A stretch of 64,000 bases of DNA from Eriocheir sinensis (GCF_024679095.1 NC_066563.1:1956428-2020427); one strand, 5' to 3'; numbered from the stretch's first letter, positions 34,417 to 49,783 are shown. The notes: a model not told the origin generated them from the letters alone. Numbers and translations are program-made.

Positions 34417-35239
34417 ATGCAGCAGGTGGGTGGTGGGGGCGCCCATTCCCCCGACATGGCACTACAGCACCTGGAGCAGCTGGAAAGCCTTATCAGGACA
34501 GTGGAGGCGCGCAGGGCCGCCAGCTGTGACCACAGCGACGGCTCTCCCACGCCCGCTTCCCCCCGTCCCCTCACGCCCAACTCCATCCCAAGCCGTAACT
34601 CAAACTTCTGGCGCGAGGTATCCCCGCAGCTGTCCTACATTGACGGGGGCAGCTCCTGCGGCCGCAGCGTGTCGTGGAACCTGTCTGAGCTGCCAGGAAG
34701 CGAGTGCGGGCACCGCTCTCCCTACCACACCTCCTCACACTCCCTCAAGCCGCGCCAGGACGCCTCGCCGCCGCTGCCGCCCCTCACGCCCATCACTAAA
34801 TCCGCGTCAGACACCCTTTGCTCGCCCTCCCACCTACCCGTCGCCCACTCCGTCGTGGAGGTGGAGAAGGGCGACATCAAGACCAAGATACAGAAGAGAC
34901 TCAGCTTTGGCGACACACTCGACTTACACACCAACATCTACACACCCGCCGAGGAATGCACGGGCGTGGCTTGCAGCCTCGAGGTGGCAGCTGCCGACGG
35001 CACTGCCAACGGTTCCTCCACGTCCCTGGAGCGGCGGTGGACCGACGAAGAGTCTGGCGGCGGACCTCCACTCGTGCGACGCAACTCTGTGGACACGCAA
35101 AGCCAGTACTCCCTCTACATGGACCGGGACCTCCGCTACTACTTCCAGCACCCGTGGCTCAGACTCATCATCGCCTACCTCGTCATCTTCTGCAACTTTC
35201 TGCTCTTCGCCGAGGACCCCGTGTCGCACTCCCACGCAG
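34417..35239 (+). CDS. TMEM117: TMEM117-like membrane protein, first coding exon (partial gene)
   Basis: The exon encodes 274 residues plus one base of the next codon and ends at the donor GCAG|GTCAGTG (phase 1). Residues 235-274 closely match the conserved start of animal TMEM117: MDRDLRYYFQHPWLRLIIAY, then a membrane helix (about 248-265) and FAEDPVSH. Residues 1-234 form an extension that I do not recall in the vertebrate protein; it is Ser/Pro/Gly-rich, probably disordered, with basic or phosphosite-like patches (KIQKRLSFGD; PLVRRNSVD). ATG 34417 is chosen because it is the first ATG after the in-frame stop at 34285; the internal Met at residue 235 (35119) aligns with the vertebrate start and could be an alternative. 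TMEM117 is a multi-pass membrane protein implicated in stress-linked cell death. Later exons were not found in the window. Confidence 0.85.
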
Positions 35240-36330
35240 GTCAGTGACTCGCCACGTTCTTTGTACACGAGCTTCTTGCCCTCCGCCCCGCACACGCGAT
35301 GGCGGTGTTGAATGGCTTTGTATCACAACGGGGCTTGCAGGCAAGGAGCAAGGGAGGGGAAAGGTTTGGGGAAGTCAGTGAAAATAACGGGTAGCGGTGC
35401 GGTCACTAGTGTATTTTAAAGAAATTGGAGTGAGCAGTGAGAGGGCGGGGGGGTAAGGAAACGAAGGAGAATAGAATATTGGATTGGACGGAAGGGACTG
35501 GAGGGGAGGGGGGGGAGATTGAGAAAGGGAAAATATACATCAAGGTGAGTCTGCTTTGGTTTCTTTTCGGTGTGATTTTTTTTTTCTTTTCACTTTCCTC
35601 CTCGGCCTTCACTACTAAGCCACAGCCTTCACCTCGGCATCCAGCGCCATTTTCACTCCCATCAGCAGTTCCCTCGTCCATCTCCTCCCCTCTTGGCACC
35701 TCCTCTTCCCTCTTTCCTATCTGCCCTTCATTCATCATCTTGCCTGTGAACACCTCTCCCTTCTTTTCTATCTCCCTCATCCGTCTTGTCGCCTGTGAAC
35801 GCTTCCTCTTCTCCTTCCCTTTCTCCTCCTGGCTTACTTTTCTCTCCTATCTTCTTTCAACCCTCCACTTCCTTCCCCTTGCCTGTGAACGCTTCCTCTT
35901 CCCTTCCCTTCCTCCTCCTTGCCTTCTTTTTCCCTCCTCTTATCTCCTGCCAACCCTCTCCACTTCCCTCCCGCATAAAGGACTGCGGCGAGGTGTCTTG
36001 CAAGTTGTATTTCAATTATAGAATATCGTTCTGTCTTCTCGCCTTGCCGGACGTCTCCCACCTCGTCCCCTCTGCTCTTCTCCCTACCCCCCCTCCGTAC
36101 TTGTCCTCTTCCTCCTCGCTTTCACCTCTTCCCTTCCCCAATAACTCTCCCCCCCCCTCTTCCTGCTCCTCCTTCCCCCTGGGGCGGTGAAATTGGCAGC
36201 CATCACGGTGGGGGAGGCGGCGTTGCGAGATACAGGAAAGAGCAGGAAGGAACCCGCGCCCGATACGGAAATAAAATGTGACGCACCTTTTGACGGAAAG
36301 TGGGAGATGGAGAGGCGCCTAAAGTACGCC

Positions 36331-36332
<2 letters not shown>

Positions 36333-36422
<90 letters not shown>
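36333..36422. repeat. (CA)n microsatellite, about 45 units
   Basis: About 90 bases of uninterrupted CA. Confidence 0.97.
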
Positions 36423-36425
<3 letters not shown>

Positions 36426-37189
36426 TTAAACTTCCTCCCTTCACACTCACGAAATGAATAGTTTTATTGTCTTTTAATGAGAAATTCAGCTTTCACCAAT
36501 TAATTATGAATACATATTATAATTTCTGGAAACCTTGCTCAGGGGCACAAAGACAAAAGTACACAAAGCGCTGAAAGAACTTCTCTGAATTCATTAATAT
36601 TTTTGAGTGTTCATAAAATATTAAGTCGCGTTTTCTGTCGACCTCTTCATAAGATCTAAATAGAACCCTCCATTTTTTCAGCATAATATATAATGAATTT
36701 TGTAAAGCAAGGATTCTGAGGGCTGGGATAAACTCAGGTCTGCAAACAACAACAAAAAATCGTGAATATCGAAAGTCGGTGAATGTTTGACGGGCAGACA
36801 TTGATGGACACCCTCAAAAAATACCTGTGAAATAAAAGAGAGAAAAAAAACAGGGGAAAGGAAGCGCACCTGGATACGCATATGCCTGGAAACAAGAGCG
36901 AAAACATACAAAATCGGTGTCTGGTGGTAAAGAAAAAAAAAGATAAAAAATAAACAAAACAAAACAAATACCGGAGACTGACCTATATCCGCAGATTCAT
37001 GAAGGCGGCGGAGAAACCAACATTTGCACAGGCCGGGCGCCCAGGTGTAAAGATATGATAACCACGCAGGTGTAAACGAGAAAGGAGTAAAGTGCAACAA
37101 AATACCGACCCCGCGGCTCCTCCCAAAGGTCACTTCTCGGCCTTAAAGTTGCCTTACCTCAGTCCCACGTACACTCCCAGGCCTCCCCC

Positions 37190-38136
<947 letters not shown>

Positions 38137-38322
38137 GTTCACACCTTTGACCTTAATGGCCTGGCCTCACCTTGCCCGGGAGTCACAGTTGTGGGCGTTC
38201 CGTCGCACCTGGCTACCTGGCGTCACCGTCCCCAGGTCAATGAAGCGGAGGGCGTCAGGTAAGCGGCTCGTTCTGTCTATTTATAGGTGCGTGTATGCGA
38301 GTGAAAAAAAGTAAAGGCAAAG

Positions 38323-38533
38323 GGTCACATTTCGTCACCCAAGAACACCTATTTCACAAGGCTTTCGCAGGAGTTGTGGGCATTACCAGTAGTAGTTTTA
38401 TGACCCTGGTGGTAGTTTGACATTTCCTCTGCACCTTGAACCTGAAGAAACACACATTAGAACCCGACTGACCCCTCCTTTGACCGTTAGAAAGAGATGA
38501 TGTGAGAAGCGAAAGTGTCGTGTAATACCGACC
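38323..38533 (-). mobile_element. Family A MITE, single copy
   Basis: It contains CAAGGCTTTCGCAGGAGTTG, TATGACCCTGGTGGTAGTTT and ACACATTAGAACCCGACTGA, and ends GAAAGTGTCGTGTAATACCGACC, the intact inverted-repeat end. The opposite end (GGGTCACATTTCG) is eroded. Confidence 0.8.
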
Positions 38534-38559
38534 TAAGATTCTCCGTAGCTGCTGCAAGT

Positions 38560-39387
38560 TTTACAGAGCGAAGGATTTATCTCTCATGTTTTGAATAAGG
38601 TCTTCACTCTATACTGTATTTATGTACCTGTTTTCGTTCTATATATATCATGAAAGGTCATTTACCTCCGATCGTATTGTTTGATATCACTGAAATACTT
38701 TAATCGCACATTTTATGAGGTATTCGTTAATTCACAGTATACTTATTTGTGGATTGTTCAGCACACGAGTATACTAGTCATTTTTCATATTTATTTATCA
38801 TCCAACGCACGAGTAACTTTCATTATTCTAATTAACATAACTTAACACGAGATATATTCTAATCCTCCTTCAGGTCCTGGAAGCGAAGAGGGCGAGGAGG
38901 AGAGCGAGGGAGAAGGAGGAGAGCGAGAGAGAACGATGGAAAAGATTATGTTAGATGATAGATAGATTGAGAGAGAGAAAGAGTGAGTGAGTGAGAAGGA
39001 AGTGGATATTATATGATAAGGAACATTCTTTAATGACTTCCCAGCGCCCTTATCACCTGGACGTCCCTCACCTGTCCCCAGTCACCTGTCGGCCCGTCGT
39101 TCCAGCCGCCCTCACCTGGTTCCTCCTAATTAACGTTCCTCATTTGAGTCGCAGTGGCCCGTTTCTACAAGTGGCAAGGAGGAGGAGGAGGAGGAAGGGT
39201 TGAAGGGAAACTTGTTAGGGTAGAGAGGACGGTGTGAGAGAAGCCAAAGGGAGGAGGAGGGAGGAGGAGGTAGGAGTGGAGGGAAATGGGGTGAGGAAAG
39301 CAAGAGGAACTGAGTGAGGGAAACCGGAGGAGAGGGAGGGAAACCTTTGAGAGAGAAGGGCACGAAGGACGAAATGGAGGAAAGGCA

Positions 39388-39390
<3 letters not shown>
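38560..39390. other. No gene seen
   Basis: AT-rich sequence to about 38870, then GAG-rich sequence. A 'CCCTTATCACCTGGACGTCC' stretch near 39050 begins a CACCTG-rich patch (several CACCTG words in 39050-39120) of unknown meaning. Confidence 0.45.

Positions 39391-39446
<56 letters not shown>
39391..39446. repeat. (GA)n microsatellite
   Basis: About 28 GA repeats. Confidence 0.95.
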
Positions 39447-39449
<3 letters not shown>

Positions 39450-40000
39450 GAGTATTAGCTTCATTCTAGGAAATCACAGCGGCGCACTTCCTTGGATAAA
39501 AAAAAGAGAAACCAACATCAAAATCATTAAAAGAACAAGGAAGAAACTCGAATAAAATAAAAACAATACACAAATTAATATAACCATAACCACAATGTAT
39601 TCACGTCATTAACAATATAGGCATCGTGCATAACCTAACATGATCGCGGCCATTAAGAACAACAGTAATATCCACCTTGGCAATGCGTAACAACCAATAG
39701 TGAATCCAGGTGGCTCTAAACCTTAATTGAAGTGCAGGTGGAGGTGAGGGTGGAGGTGTGGGTGGAGGTGTGGGTTGCAGGCCGTGAGTGGAATCTTGTT
39801 AGCACGACTCGGATCCAAATGTTCCTCTTGATTATGAGGTTCAGGTGAAGGGGGTAGTCAGTGTGTGTCTGGAGGCCGGAGGGGGAGGGTGTGCCGCTCG
39901 TGTGTCTGCCTCTGCCTGCTCCTAAATTACAATGGATCTTCTAAATGGATGACCGCAGACACGTTGGTGGTATTTATTATGCCTGTTATTAATGAATTCC

Positions 40001-40002
<2 letters not shown>

Positions 40003-40069
<67 letters not shown>

Positions 40070-40090
40070 ATTTCGATTCTCTTATTGTTT

Positions 40091-40159
<69 letters not shown>
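40003..40159. repeat. Compound (GT)n then (TC)n microsatellite
   Basis: GT repeats 40003-40067, then TC repeats 40095-40159, separated by an AT-rich spacer. Confidence 0.97.
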
Positions 40160-40162
<3 letters not shown>

Positions 40163-40609
40163 TCCCACTTTCATTTCCTCCCAGGTCTCTTTCACTCTCC
40201 CTCTTCCCCTCCCCTCCCACTCTTTCCCTCTCCCTCTCCCTTCCTCTCCCGCGTCCTTTATCATTTCTCAGCGGAGCGCAAAAATCACTCCTTCCCAAAT
40301 GAGTCATTAATTTCTGAAGGATTCGGTTTCGGGTCTCTTCCCAATCCGGGTCGGCCTCGCGCACTCGCCTCGGCCCACATGCAGGTCTCTAATGTTCCTC
40401 CACACCTCGCGTGAATCAGGTTTCGCTCCCGGGTTTCTAGAGTTTTAGTTTGAAAAGACGGCCAAAGAAAAAAACCCAGAATAACTTCGACTCCATATTT
40501 GTTTTCTCATTTTACATTGATTTCATTTTCGGTCCTCTGCTTGATTTCTCCGTTTTGTGGGTGAAAAATGAGTTTGAAGTTTTATCAGGATTTGCATAAT
40601 TATCTAAAA

Positions 40610-41400
40610 AGAGGAGAGAGAGAGGATTAATGAAGAGTAGGAGAGATAGTAGGAAGGAAAGAAAACTGAGCATGATTGAAGAAAATGAAAGGAAAGGAAG
40701 AAAGGAAGTGAGAGATAGTAGAAAGGAAAGAAAACAGAGGATGATTTATGAATAGAAGAAAGTAAGAAAGGGAGAATTGAGTGATAGTATGAGTGAAAGA
40801 AAATAGAGCATGATTGAAGAAAATTAGAGGAAAGCAAGAAAAGGAGAAATGAGGAACAGTAGAAAGAAATGAGAGCATGATTGAAGAATAGAAGATAAAA
40901 GGAAGAAAAAAAAGAAGAGAAATAAAAGATATAAAACAAAGACGTCAAGGTGAAAATATAAAGCGAAAGAGAAAAATGCAAGTGAAGAATCGGAGAGCAA
41001 AATATAATAAATGAAAGAAAGAGAGAGACAAGAGGGAAGATTGGAAGAAACCAGAAAACGAGAGGACAGGGTGGCGGGGAAATATATTGGAGGAAAAAGG
41101 TATAGAGGAAGAGGGGAAGGAAAAAAGGAAAGGAGGAGACAAAGGGATAAGTCAGGTGGAAGAATAAAGGCAGTTAAAAGATGGGAGTAGAAAGGGAAGA
41201 TAGATAGGAAGAGAAAATATATAATAGAAGAGAGAAAATCGCTGATAAAAGTCAAAATGAGTGTGAAAATAAGTAAAAAAATAAGAGAAAAAGACAAAGA
41301 TGGGAGAGAGAGAGAATTTAGGTTGAAGAATGGGAGGACGGAAAGTTAGAAATGAAGAGGAGGAGGAGGAGGAGGAGGAGGAATGACGAGACCCAGGGAA
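40610..41400. repeat. Purine-rich block with short imperfect duplications
   Basis: A/G-rich on the plus strand. The words GAGAGATAGTA(G/-)(A/G)AAGGAAAGAAAAC and GAGCATGATTGAAGAA recur about every 60-130 bases between 40630 and 40890, indicating a decayed tandem repeat. Confidence 0.7.
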
Positions 41401-41457
41401 GGTTTACGAGAATAGTGAGATAAGTGGTCACCAGGAGGAGATATGGCGCTCGTGAAG

Positions 41458-41460
<3 letters not shown>

Positions 41461-41546
<86 letters not shown>

Positions 41547-41556
41547 CAGTTCTCGT

Positions 41557-41630
<74 letters not shown>
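41461..41630. repeat. Compound (GA)n then (CA)n microsatellite
   Basis: About 42 GA repeats (41461-41544) and about 35 CA repeats (41561-41630) with a 16-base spacer. Confidence 0.97.
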
Positions 41631-41634
<4 letters not shown>

Positions 41635-41835
41635 CATACCCTCGTGTTTAACTAAGGATAACATGTCATTTTTTAAACTCGATTTTGAAACTGAGGAAAG
41701 ATTGTTTTAAAGTTTGTGCGTAGAAATAATTTTAGTTGCGATTATGATTTTTTGTGCATAATATTTTTTTTTCATCTAGACTGGTAAAACATTATTCTCT
41801 GCTATTCTAATTGTGTTTGCTTTAATTGTTTCATT

Positions 41836-42062
41836 AGTAATATAACCTTGCCTTTTTTTCATGATAACATTGCCCTTACTTTTTATAATATCCCGAATTC
41901 GTCCCTGTGGTGTTGGGGTACCAGTGCAGTAATATAACCTTGCCTTTTTTCATGATAACATTGCCCTTACTTTTTATAATATCCCAAATTCTTCCCTGTG
42001 GTGTTGGGGTACCGGCGCGGAAACGTTCGAAAATGTTCACGGAAACGTTCGAAAATGTTACA
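41836..42062. repeat. 93-bp tandem duplication plus a 22-bp duplication
   Basis: A 93-base unit (AGTAATATAACCTTGCC ... GTGGTGTTGGGGTACC) starts at 41836 and again at 41929 with few differences. Immediately after it, CGGAAACGTTCGAAAATGTT occurs twice in a row (about 42017-42059). Confidence 0.93.
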
Positions 42063-42332
42063 CTCAGATTTCCCTCACCTGCGCTTATTAGGATTTTTTT
42101 TAATGGAAAGCGATGGAAATGCCCACGGGGATGCGAGCGGTCGAATGAAAGTCAAATATATGTATGGAAAGGAATTAGGCATTGTCAGTTTTGGTTCTGT
42201 AAATAGTTTGTTTTCCATTTTCTTTCACTGGAGGCTGAGGCAGAGCTGAGCGGGAAAATTGCGTTCTTGGCTTTGCATGATAACATTGCAGGTAAACACA
42301 GCGGCAAAACACTGGCAGACTGAGAAAGAAGA

Positions 42333-42337
<5 letters not shown>

Positions 42338-42367
<30 letters not shown>
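42338..42367. repeat. (GA)n microsatellite
   Basis: About 15 GA repeats; an impure TC-rich stretch follows at 42431-42490. Confidence 0.92.
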
Positions 42368-42368
<1 letters not shown>

Positions 42369-42889
42369 TAAGCCGACGACGACAACAACTTGGGGGAAAG
42401 GTGATTTTAGCCTTGATAGTTTGAATAGGAATCTCTCTCTCTCTCTCGCTCTCGCTCTCATTCGCTCTCTCTCTCTTTCTCTTCCTATCTCCTTCCATCC
42501 TTCCTCCCTCTCGTGCCCTCACTTCCTCCCGTCTTCCCTTACTGTCACACTTTCATCCTCCTTGTATCTGGTTGGCCTTAATTACCATCACTTTGGAGGC
42601 TTCAGTGAGGCAGGTAACTTGTCCTTTATGCCGTGCCCCGTCAGTACACGCCATTCTGCGTATCAGATTCCAGGCATAGGTGATCTCCATGCCAACCTTT
42701 TGTGACGAGGGTGGTTGAGGGGAGGCAGAGGAGGCGTAGTTACTCAAGGCTGTGTTTGTATCGTATAGAGTGTTATGTTGAAGGGAGAGAAGGGAGGGGA
42801 AAGTGAGGTAAGGTCAGTGGTGAAGAGTATAACGTTCCATTAAGATTAAGAGAATGAGGATAAAGAGAGAAAAGAAACGAAGGAGAGAC

Positions 42890-43440
42890 TGGAAAAGTAA
42901 GGAAAAGCAAGGTTATAAAAGGAAAGACTCATTTTGTCGTGTTGTGGTGTGGAAGAAAGGGAGATAGAACCAAGAGAAAAGCAGGATTATGGGAGGCAAG
43001 GCACTCTCATTATGTTGGGTTGAGGTCTAGAGAGAGGTAAAGAGCTAAGGAAAAGCAAGGTTATAAAAGGAAAGACTCATTTTGTCGTGTTGTGGTGTGG
43101 AAGAAAGGGAGATAGAAGCAAGAGGAAAGCAGGATTATGGGAGGCAAGGCACTCTCATTATGTTGGGTTGAGGTCTAGAGAGAGGTAAAGAGGTAAGGAA
43201 AAGCAAGGTTATAAAAGGAAAGGCTCTCATTTTGTTGTGTTTTGGGGTTGAAGAAAGAGAGAGAAAGGCAAGGGAAAAGCAAGGTTATGGAAGGAAAGAT
43301 TATCATTTTGTTGTGTTTTGGGGTTGAAGAAAGAGAGAGAAAAGCAAGGTTATAAAAGGAAAGGCTCTCATTTTGTTGTGTAGTCGCGTAGAAGAAAGAG
43401 ATTTAAAGCAAAGTTATGGAAGGAAAAGCTCTCTTATTTC
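42890..43440. repeat. 148-bp tandem repeat, two full units plus degenerate copies
   Basis: Full units start at 42901 and 43049 and a third begins at 43197 (exactly 148 each). They share GGAAAAGCAAGGTTATAAAA, TTTTGTCGTGTTGTGGTGTG and TTATGTTGGGTTGAGGTCTA. After 43197 shorter 65-75-base derivatives of the first half continue to about 43440. Confidence 0.93.
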
Positions 43441-45180
43441 AGCGGTTTATGGTGTAGAGAGAGAGAAATAGGGAGGGGAAGGAAAGCAAGGTTGCCTAAG
43501 AAATTGTGATGTAGGAGGATGGAACAAGCAGCGGGGAGGAACAAGGAAGGGAGGGTGCTGTCGCCTTGTACTGATGTGATATGGAGAGAGCGAAAAAGGA
43601 AGGAAGGAAGGCCAGGGTCGAGAAACAGAAAGCTGTCTCATTTCGGTGTCCTGTGATGTAGAGAAAGAGTGGGGAGAGTGGAAACAGGAAGAGCATGGTT
43701 AAGGGAATGATGTTTTCTTCTTGATGTGTAAAGAAGTAGAGGGAGGGGAGGGTAAGAGGAGGGGCACCGGTGAAAGAAGGGAAGGGTTTTTCTTCTTGGT
43801 ATAGTGTGTCGTTTATGGAGGGGAGAGTGCAGAAGAAGAACAGGGTTAAAAGGAAGGTGAGGTTTTCAGGTTTTCTCTTCTGATTTGCTGGGGTAGAGAA
43901 GGAGTAAAACAGGTAAAAGAAGGGAAAGAAAAGATTGTACGTTACGATATGCAGAATGGACTGAATGGAAGCTGACGAGAGATATAAAGCAGGACAGAAA
44001 TAGCTTGGAATAAGGTAGAGTCGGAATCAGAAAGGGAAGGAAGTGGGCGGTGGAGGAAATTGTCGAGAATGGACTCTGTGTTAGGGGAGGAAAGGAACAC
44101 AGAGGATAGATATGGAAGAAGATAAGGAAGGAAGAAGGGACGAGGAAGGGAAGGAAGTTGTTGAGAATGGAGTGTTGGAATAAGGGGAACGAGGGGATTG
44201 AATGAAGAGGTTCAGTATAAGAAAACTGGGAGAACATTTCAGGAAGGAAGGAAGGCAGACTTGTACAAACGGAAAAAGAAGCGTACTGTGGTAAAAAGGA
44301 AATGTAAACATGAACTGGGCGGATAAAGAACAGAAGAGGACAAGGAAGAGAGCAAGGGTAGGAAGTTAAAAAGGAGCAGAATTTTAGAAAGGAAAGGAGG
44401 GGAGTAGCCGTGCATGAAATGGTTTAGAAGAGAGCTTGAGATGGAATGAAAAGGGGAGGAGCCAACAAGGAAAATCAGATAGAAGAGGAAGGGAGAGAAG
44501 CTTTTACAGGGAGGAAAGTTAGGGACGGAGAAGTTTAGGAGAGGAAAGACGTAGAGAAGAAGGAAGGCAGTGCACGAATAAAAAAAGGAGATAAAGAAGG
44601 GAGACTGGATGACGGTAGAGGCTTGAGAAGAAGGAAGATAAGATGATGGGAAAAAGAAGGAAGGGAAGAATAATCGAGGAAGGAGGAGTTAAGAAGACAG
44701 TGATTAAAGGGAGAGAGGGAAGAATGGAAGATGAGGGAGACTAAAGAAAGGAAAGGGAAGGGAAGGGAAGAGAAGGGAAGGGAAGGGAAGGGTAGTGAAG
44801 GGAAGGGAGATTAAGGGAAGGAAAAGAAAGGGAAGAGGTCTGAAAGGAAGAGGAGGGAAGGGAAGAGAATGGAAGGGGAGGGAGATTATGGGAAGGGAAG
44901 GGAAGTGAAGAAAGGGAAGGGAAGGGAAGTGAAGAAAGGGAAGGGAAGGGAAGGGTAGTGAAGGGAAGGGAGGTTAAGGGAAGGAATGGGAAGGGAAGAG
45001 GAGGGAAGGGAAGAGAGAAGGGAGATTATGGGAAGGGAAGGGAAGTTAAGGGAAGGGAAGGGAAGAGAAGAGAAGGGAAGGGAAAGGAAAGGAAAGGAAA
45101 GGGAAAGGAAAAAAAGGGAAGGGAAGGGCAGATAAGGAAAGGTAAGGGAAGGGAAGCAAGGGAAGAAAAATAAGATGATG
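43440..45180. repeat. Purine-rich block including a (GGGAA)n-type satellite
   Basis: A/G-rich throughout. From about 44750 to 45165 it becomes an irregular repeat of GGGAAGGGAA words, with longer duplicated modules (GTGAAGGGAAGGGA-(G)-TTAAGGGAA). No gene. Confidence 0.85.
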
Positions 45181-45426
45181 GAAGAGGAAGGTTGAAAAGA
45201 TGTCACCCGGAGACACTGAAGACAGAACGAGGTCAAGGGAAGATAGGATGACAGAGGGAAGAAGAAAAATGGAAATTCCGATAAAGAAAATGAGGAGCTT
45301 GAAAGCCGTGAACAATATACGCAGAAATATGACTAGAAGGTGCAAAACATTATTATCATTAATCAAAAGTGAGGGTAAGAAAAATAAAAGTAAAATATAG
45401 AATAAAAATGGCTGATTGATTAATGG

Positions 45427-47430
<2,004 letters not shown>

Positions 47431-47435
47431 AGACC

Positions 47436-48412
47436 CGTTTACACTTTGGCGAAAGTGGTCGGGGACAACGGTGAATCGGACTCCAATGTCTCCAGTGTCG
47501 AACGGACCTCGCTGGTTTATCGTAGGGAGTCTTCACAGTCGCCGGTGTCATGGAAAAAGATCGCCAAAGTTTGAGCCTGATCGAAAATGGTCGAATTCTG
47601 GCGGCGTATGTCCAAAACTGTTTTTGTCGTGCGGACTGGTAGGTCCTCGTAGGCATAGTAAAGTCTCCTAGTAGGCTACTTGGGGTTAGTCGTTGACATC
47701 ACCGCGGTGCCCTATGGCGTCGAGGGTATTCGTCACCTACTTGAAGGCCCTCGCCGGTTTATTTTTGCCGGCGACGTCCTTCGACGTCCTTTTGGGTATT
47801 GGCGAGGCCTTTCGATTTCGACGAGGCTATATTGACTCGCGCACGAATTCAGTGAATCGATACGGCGACGTATCTCATTTTTAGCGAGGCCCCTCGAGTA
47901 TCTGCGAGGGTTTCTACGAGTTCCTTCGATCTCTCTCGAACACCTTCAAGGCCACTGGTTCGATCTCAGGGTACTGGGTGTTGGGGGTTGCCTCGGCCAT
48001 CACCAGAGGTCAGGAGTGGTATTGCTGGTAAGGCTGTTGGAAAAAACTGTGACGGGAGTGCTCGCGCTGTCTCTTTATATCCCCTAGGATAACCAAACAC
48101 CTGGAAAATCGTCGATATTGTAGGACACCGAACGGCCCAGAGCGAAGGTTGCAGATTGCATTCGTCGCTATCGTCTGGCGCCAAACGTAGTGGGAGGTGA
48201 ATCGAAGGAGATCGTTACAAAGAAATTACCGTTTTCCACAAATCGTAAAAAAATGGCCATTTTCAACAAGTCTATGGGGCTCGTGCAGAGGTCAAACGAA
48301 ATTGCTGACCACATTCATCAAGACCGTGTGAGGTGGTTAGTGCCTCGACCGTGCTCGCCAAAAGGCTCATCCAAAAGCTGGCGACTCTGGCGAATACCAC
48401 CAAAGTGTAAGC
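47436..48412. mobile_element. 977-bp element with short terminal inverted repeats
   Basis: The left end reads CGTTTACACTTTGGCG and the reverse complement of the right end reads CGCTTACACTTTGGTGG, so about 15 bases form an imperfect inverted repeat. The interior is unlike its surroundings: balanced strand composition, high CpG, and many CGA/GCGAGG/TCGA words spaced through it. No transposase is encoded. It looks like a non-autonomous DNA transposon, but no target duplication could be fixed, so the exact ends are uncertain by a few bases. Confidence 0.5.
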
Positions 48413-48929
48413 GTGGCTCATATGATCACGTCTTTATTAATGATGAGGGAAAACAGAAGTACATCCGCCCACCGCTCACGCCTCTCGTCGCCTCCGTGAA
48501 GGGCAAGGGAGGGATGGAAGTGGAGCTCCTGCCTAGCCAGAGCCCAGAAAAGCCTGACGGACGTGTGAAATGAGCAGGTTGGTGCGGGGAGTGGCGCGTG
48601 AAGGGGCCCCAGGCTCATTCCCCAGCCCGATCTGTTTGGCTGCCAACTATTTTTTCCTCATTTTATTCCGATTTTTCAAAGTCAGGGCTATGATTTTCTT
48701 GCCTCATAAACTTGTGTGTGATGTGATAACACTCAACGGATTTCATTTCCATTAAGAGACATTTAATTGGCTCCTTCATTCCAATAATCCATAGCCTTCG
48801 GTGCATATCTTCACTCGTTATGAGCTTAATGTAAAGGGATCGTGAGTGTCATAATCCGTCCATTTTTATTAATCTTTGGAAATTAAAATATGCGGCCTCA
48901 TTAAAAACAAAAGTGCTTTAGAATTGGTC

Positions 48930-48930
<1 letters not shown>
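48413..48930. other. No gene recognised
   Basis: A modest open frame crosses from the 977-bp element to 48573 without recognisable motifs. The rest is ordinary sequence. Confidence 0.45.
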
Positions 48931-48933
<3 letters not shown>

Positions 48934-49011
<78 letters not shown>

Positions 49012-49013
49012 AA
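48934..49013. repeat. (GA)n then (GAAA)n microsatellite
   Basis: About 22 GA repeats followed directly by about 9 GAAA repeats; purine-rich sequence with a (GAG)n run at 49079-49111 continues to about 49450. Confidence 0.95.
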
Positions 49014-49608
49014 TCGAACGCAAGTAAGAGAGCACAGAAGGAAAAGGAAAGGAGGTAACATAAAGAAGAAACAAGGCGAGGAGGAGGAGGAGGAGGAGGA
49101 GGAGGAGGAGGCAGGGAAAAGAGGAACGATAGAGCAGAAGATAAGAGAGACGAGATAAGAAGCAAAAACAGGGAAAGAGAACGAACACTCAAGGAAGGAA
49201 AATGAGACAAGAGAAAGGAAGGACGAAGGAGAGGAGAGCGAGAGGAAAGAAATGCAAGGGAAAGAGAGACTAGAAGAAGGAAGGAAGGAAGGAAACAACC
49301 TCAAGAAGAAAAAGAAGAAAAGAGGCGAGGTAAGAGACGAAGGCAGAGAAGGAAAACGAGACCAAAGATAGAAAGGGCGAAGCTGAGCGAGAGGAAAAAG
49401 TGTGAGGGAAAGAGAGACTGGAGGAAGGAAGGAAGGAAGGAAGGAAACAGCTCAAGGTCACGGTCCCTCCACAGGTTGTATCCAGGTGAAGATGTGGCCG
49501 AGGGAACGTCACCTCAGACGCGTCAAGGGGAAACTAAAGAGGAAAAAAACAAGCTTGATTTCATGTCTTATTTTCTGGTATTTGTTGTTGTTTATCGAGG
49601 TAGTGAGG

Positions 49609-49613
<5 letters not shown>

Positions 49614-49650
<37 letters not shown>

Positions 49651-49745
49651 TAGTGAACATCGATTATATTTTAGATTATTTTTCTCCTCTAGGACACTTG
49701 GCTTCTATGTCTCGTCCACATCTCACCGACACCTTAACTATTTAA

Positions 49746-49783
<38 letters not shown>
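49614..49783. repeat. (GA)n and (TC)n microsatellites in opposite orientation
   Basis: GA repeats at 49614-49644 and TC repeats at 49752-49783 flank about 107 bases; they could form an inverted-repeat stem. Confidence 0.9.

Noticed and set aside
33906..34586. 226-residue minus-strand open frame over the promoter and first exon
   Set aside because: It is a shadow of the GC-rich plus-strand exon and leader, with no family motif.
38199..38270. Possible small exon between CCCCAG and CAG|GTAAGC
   Set aside because: Splice-like signals exist, but the 23-base interval encodes nothing matching the next TMEM117 segment and no other evidence supports it.
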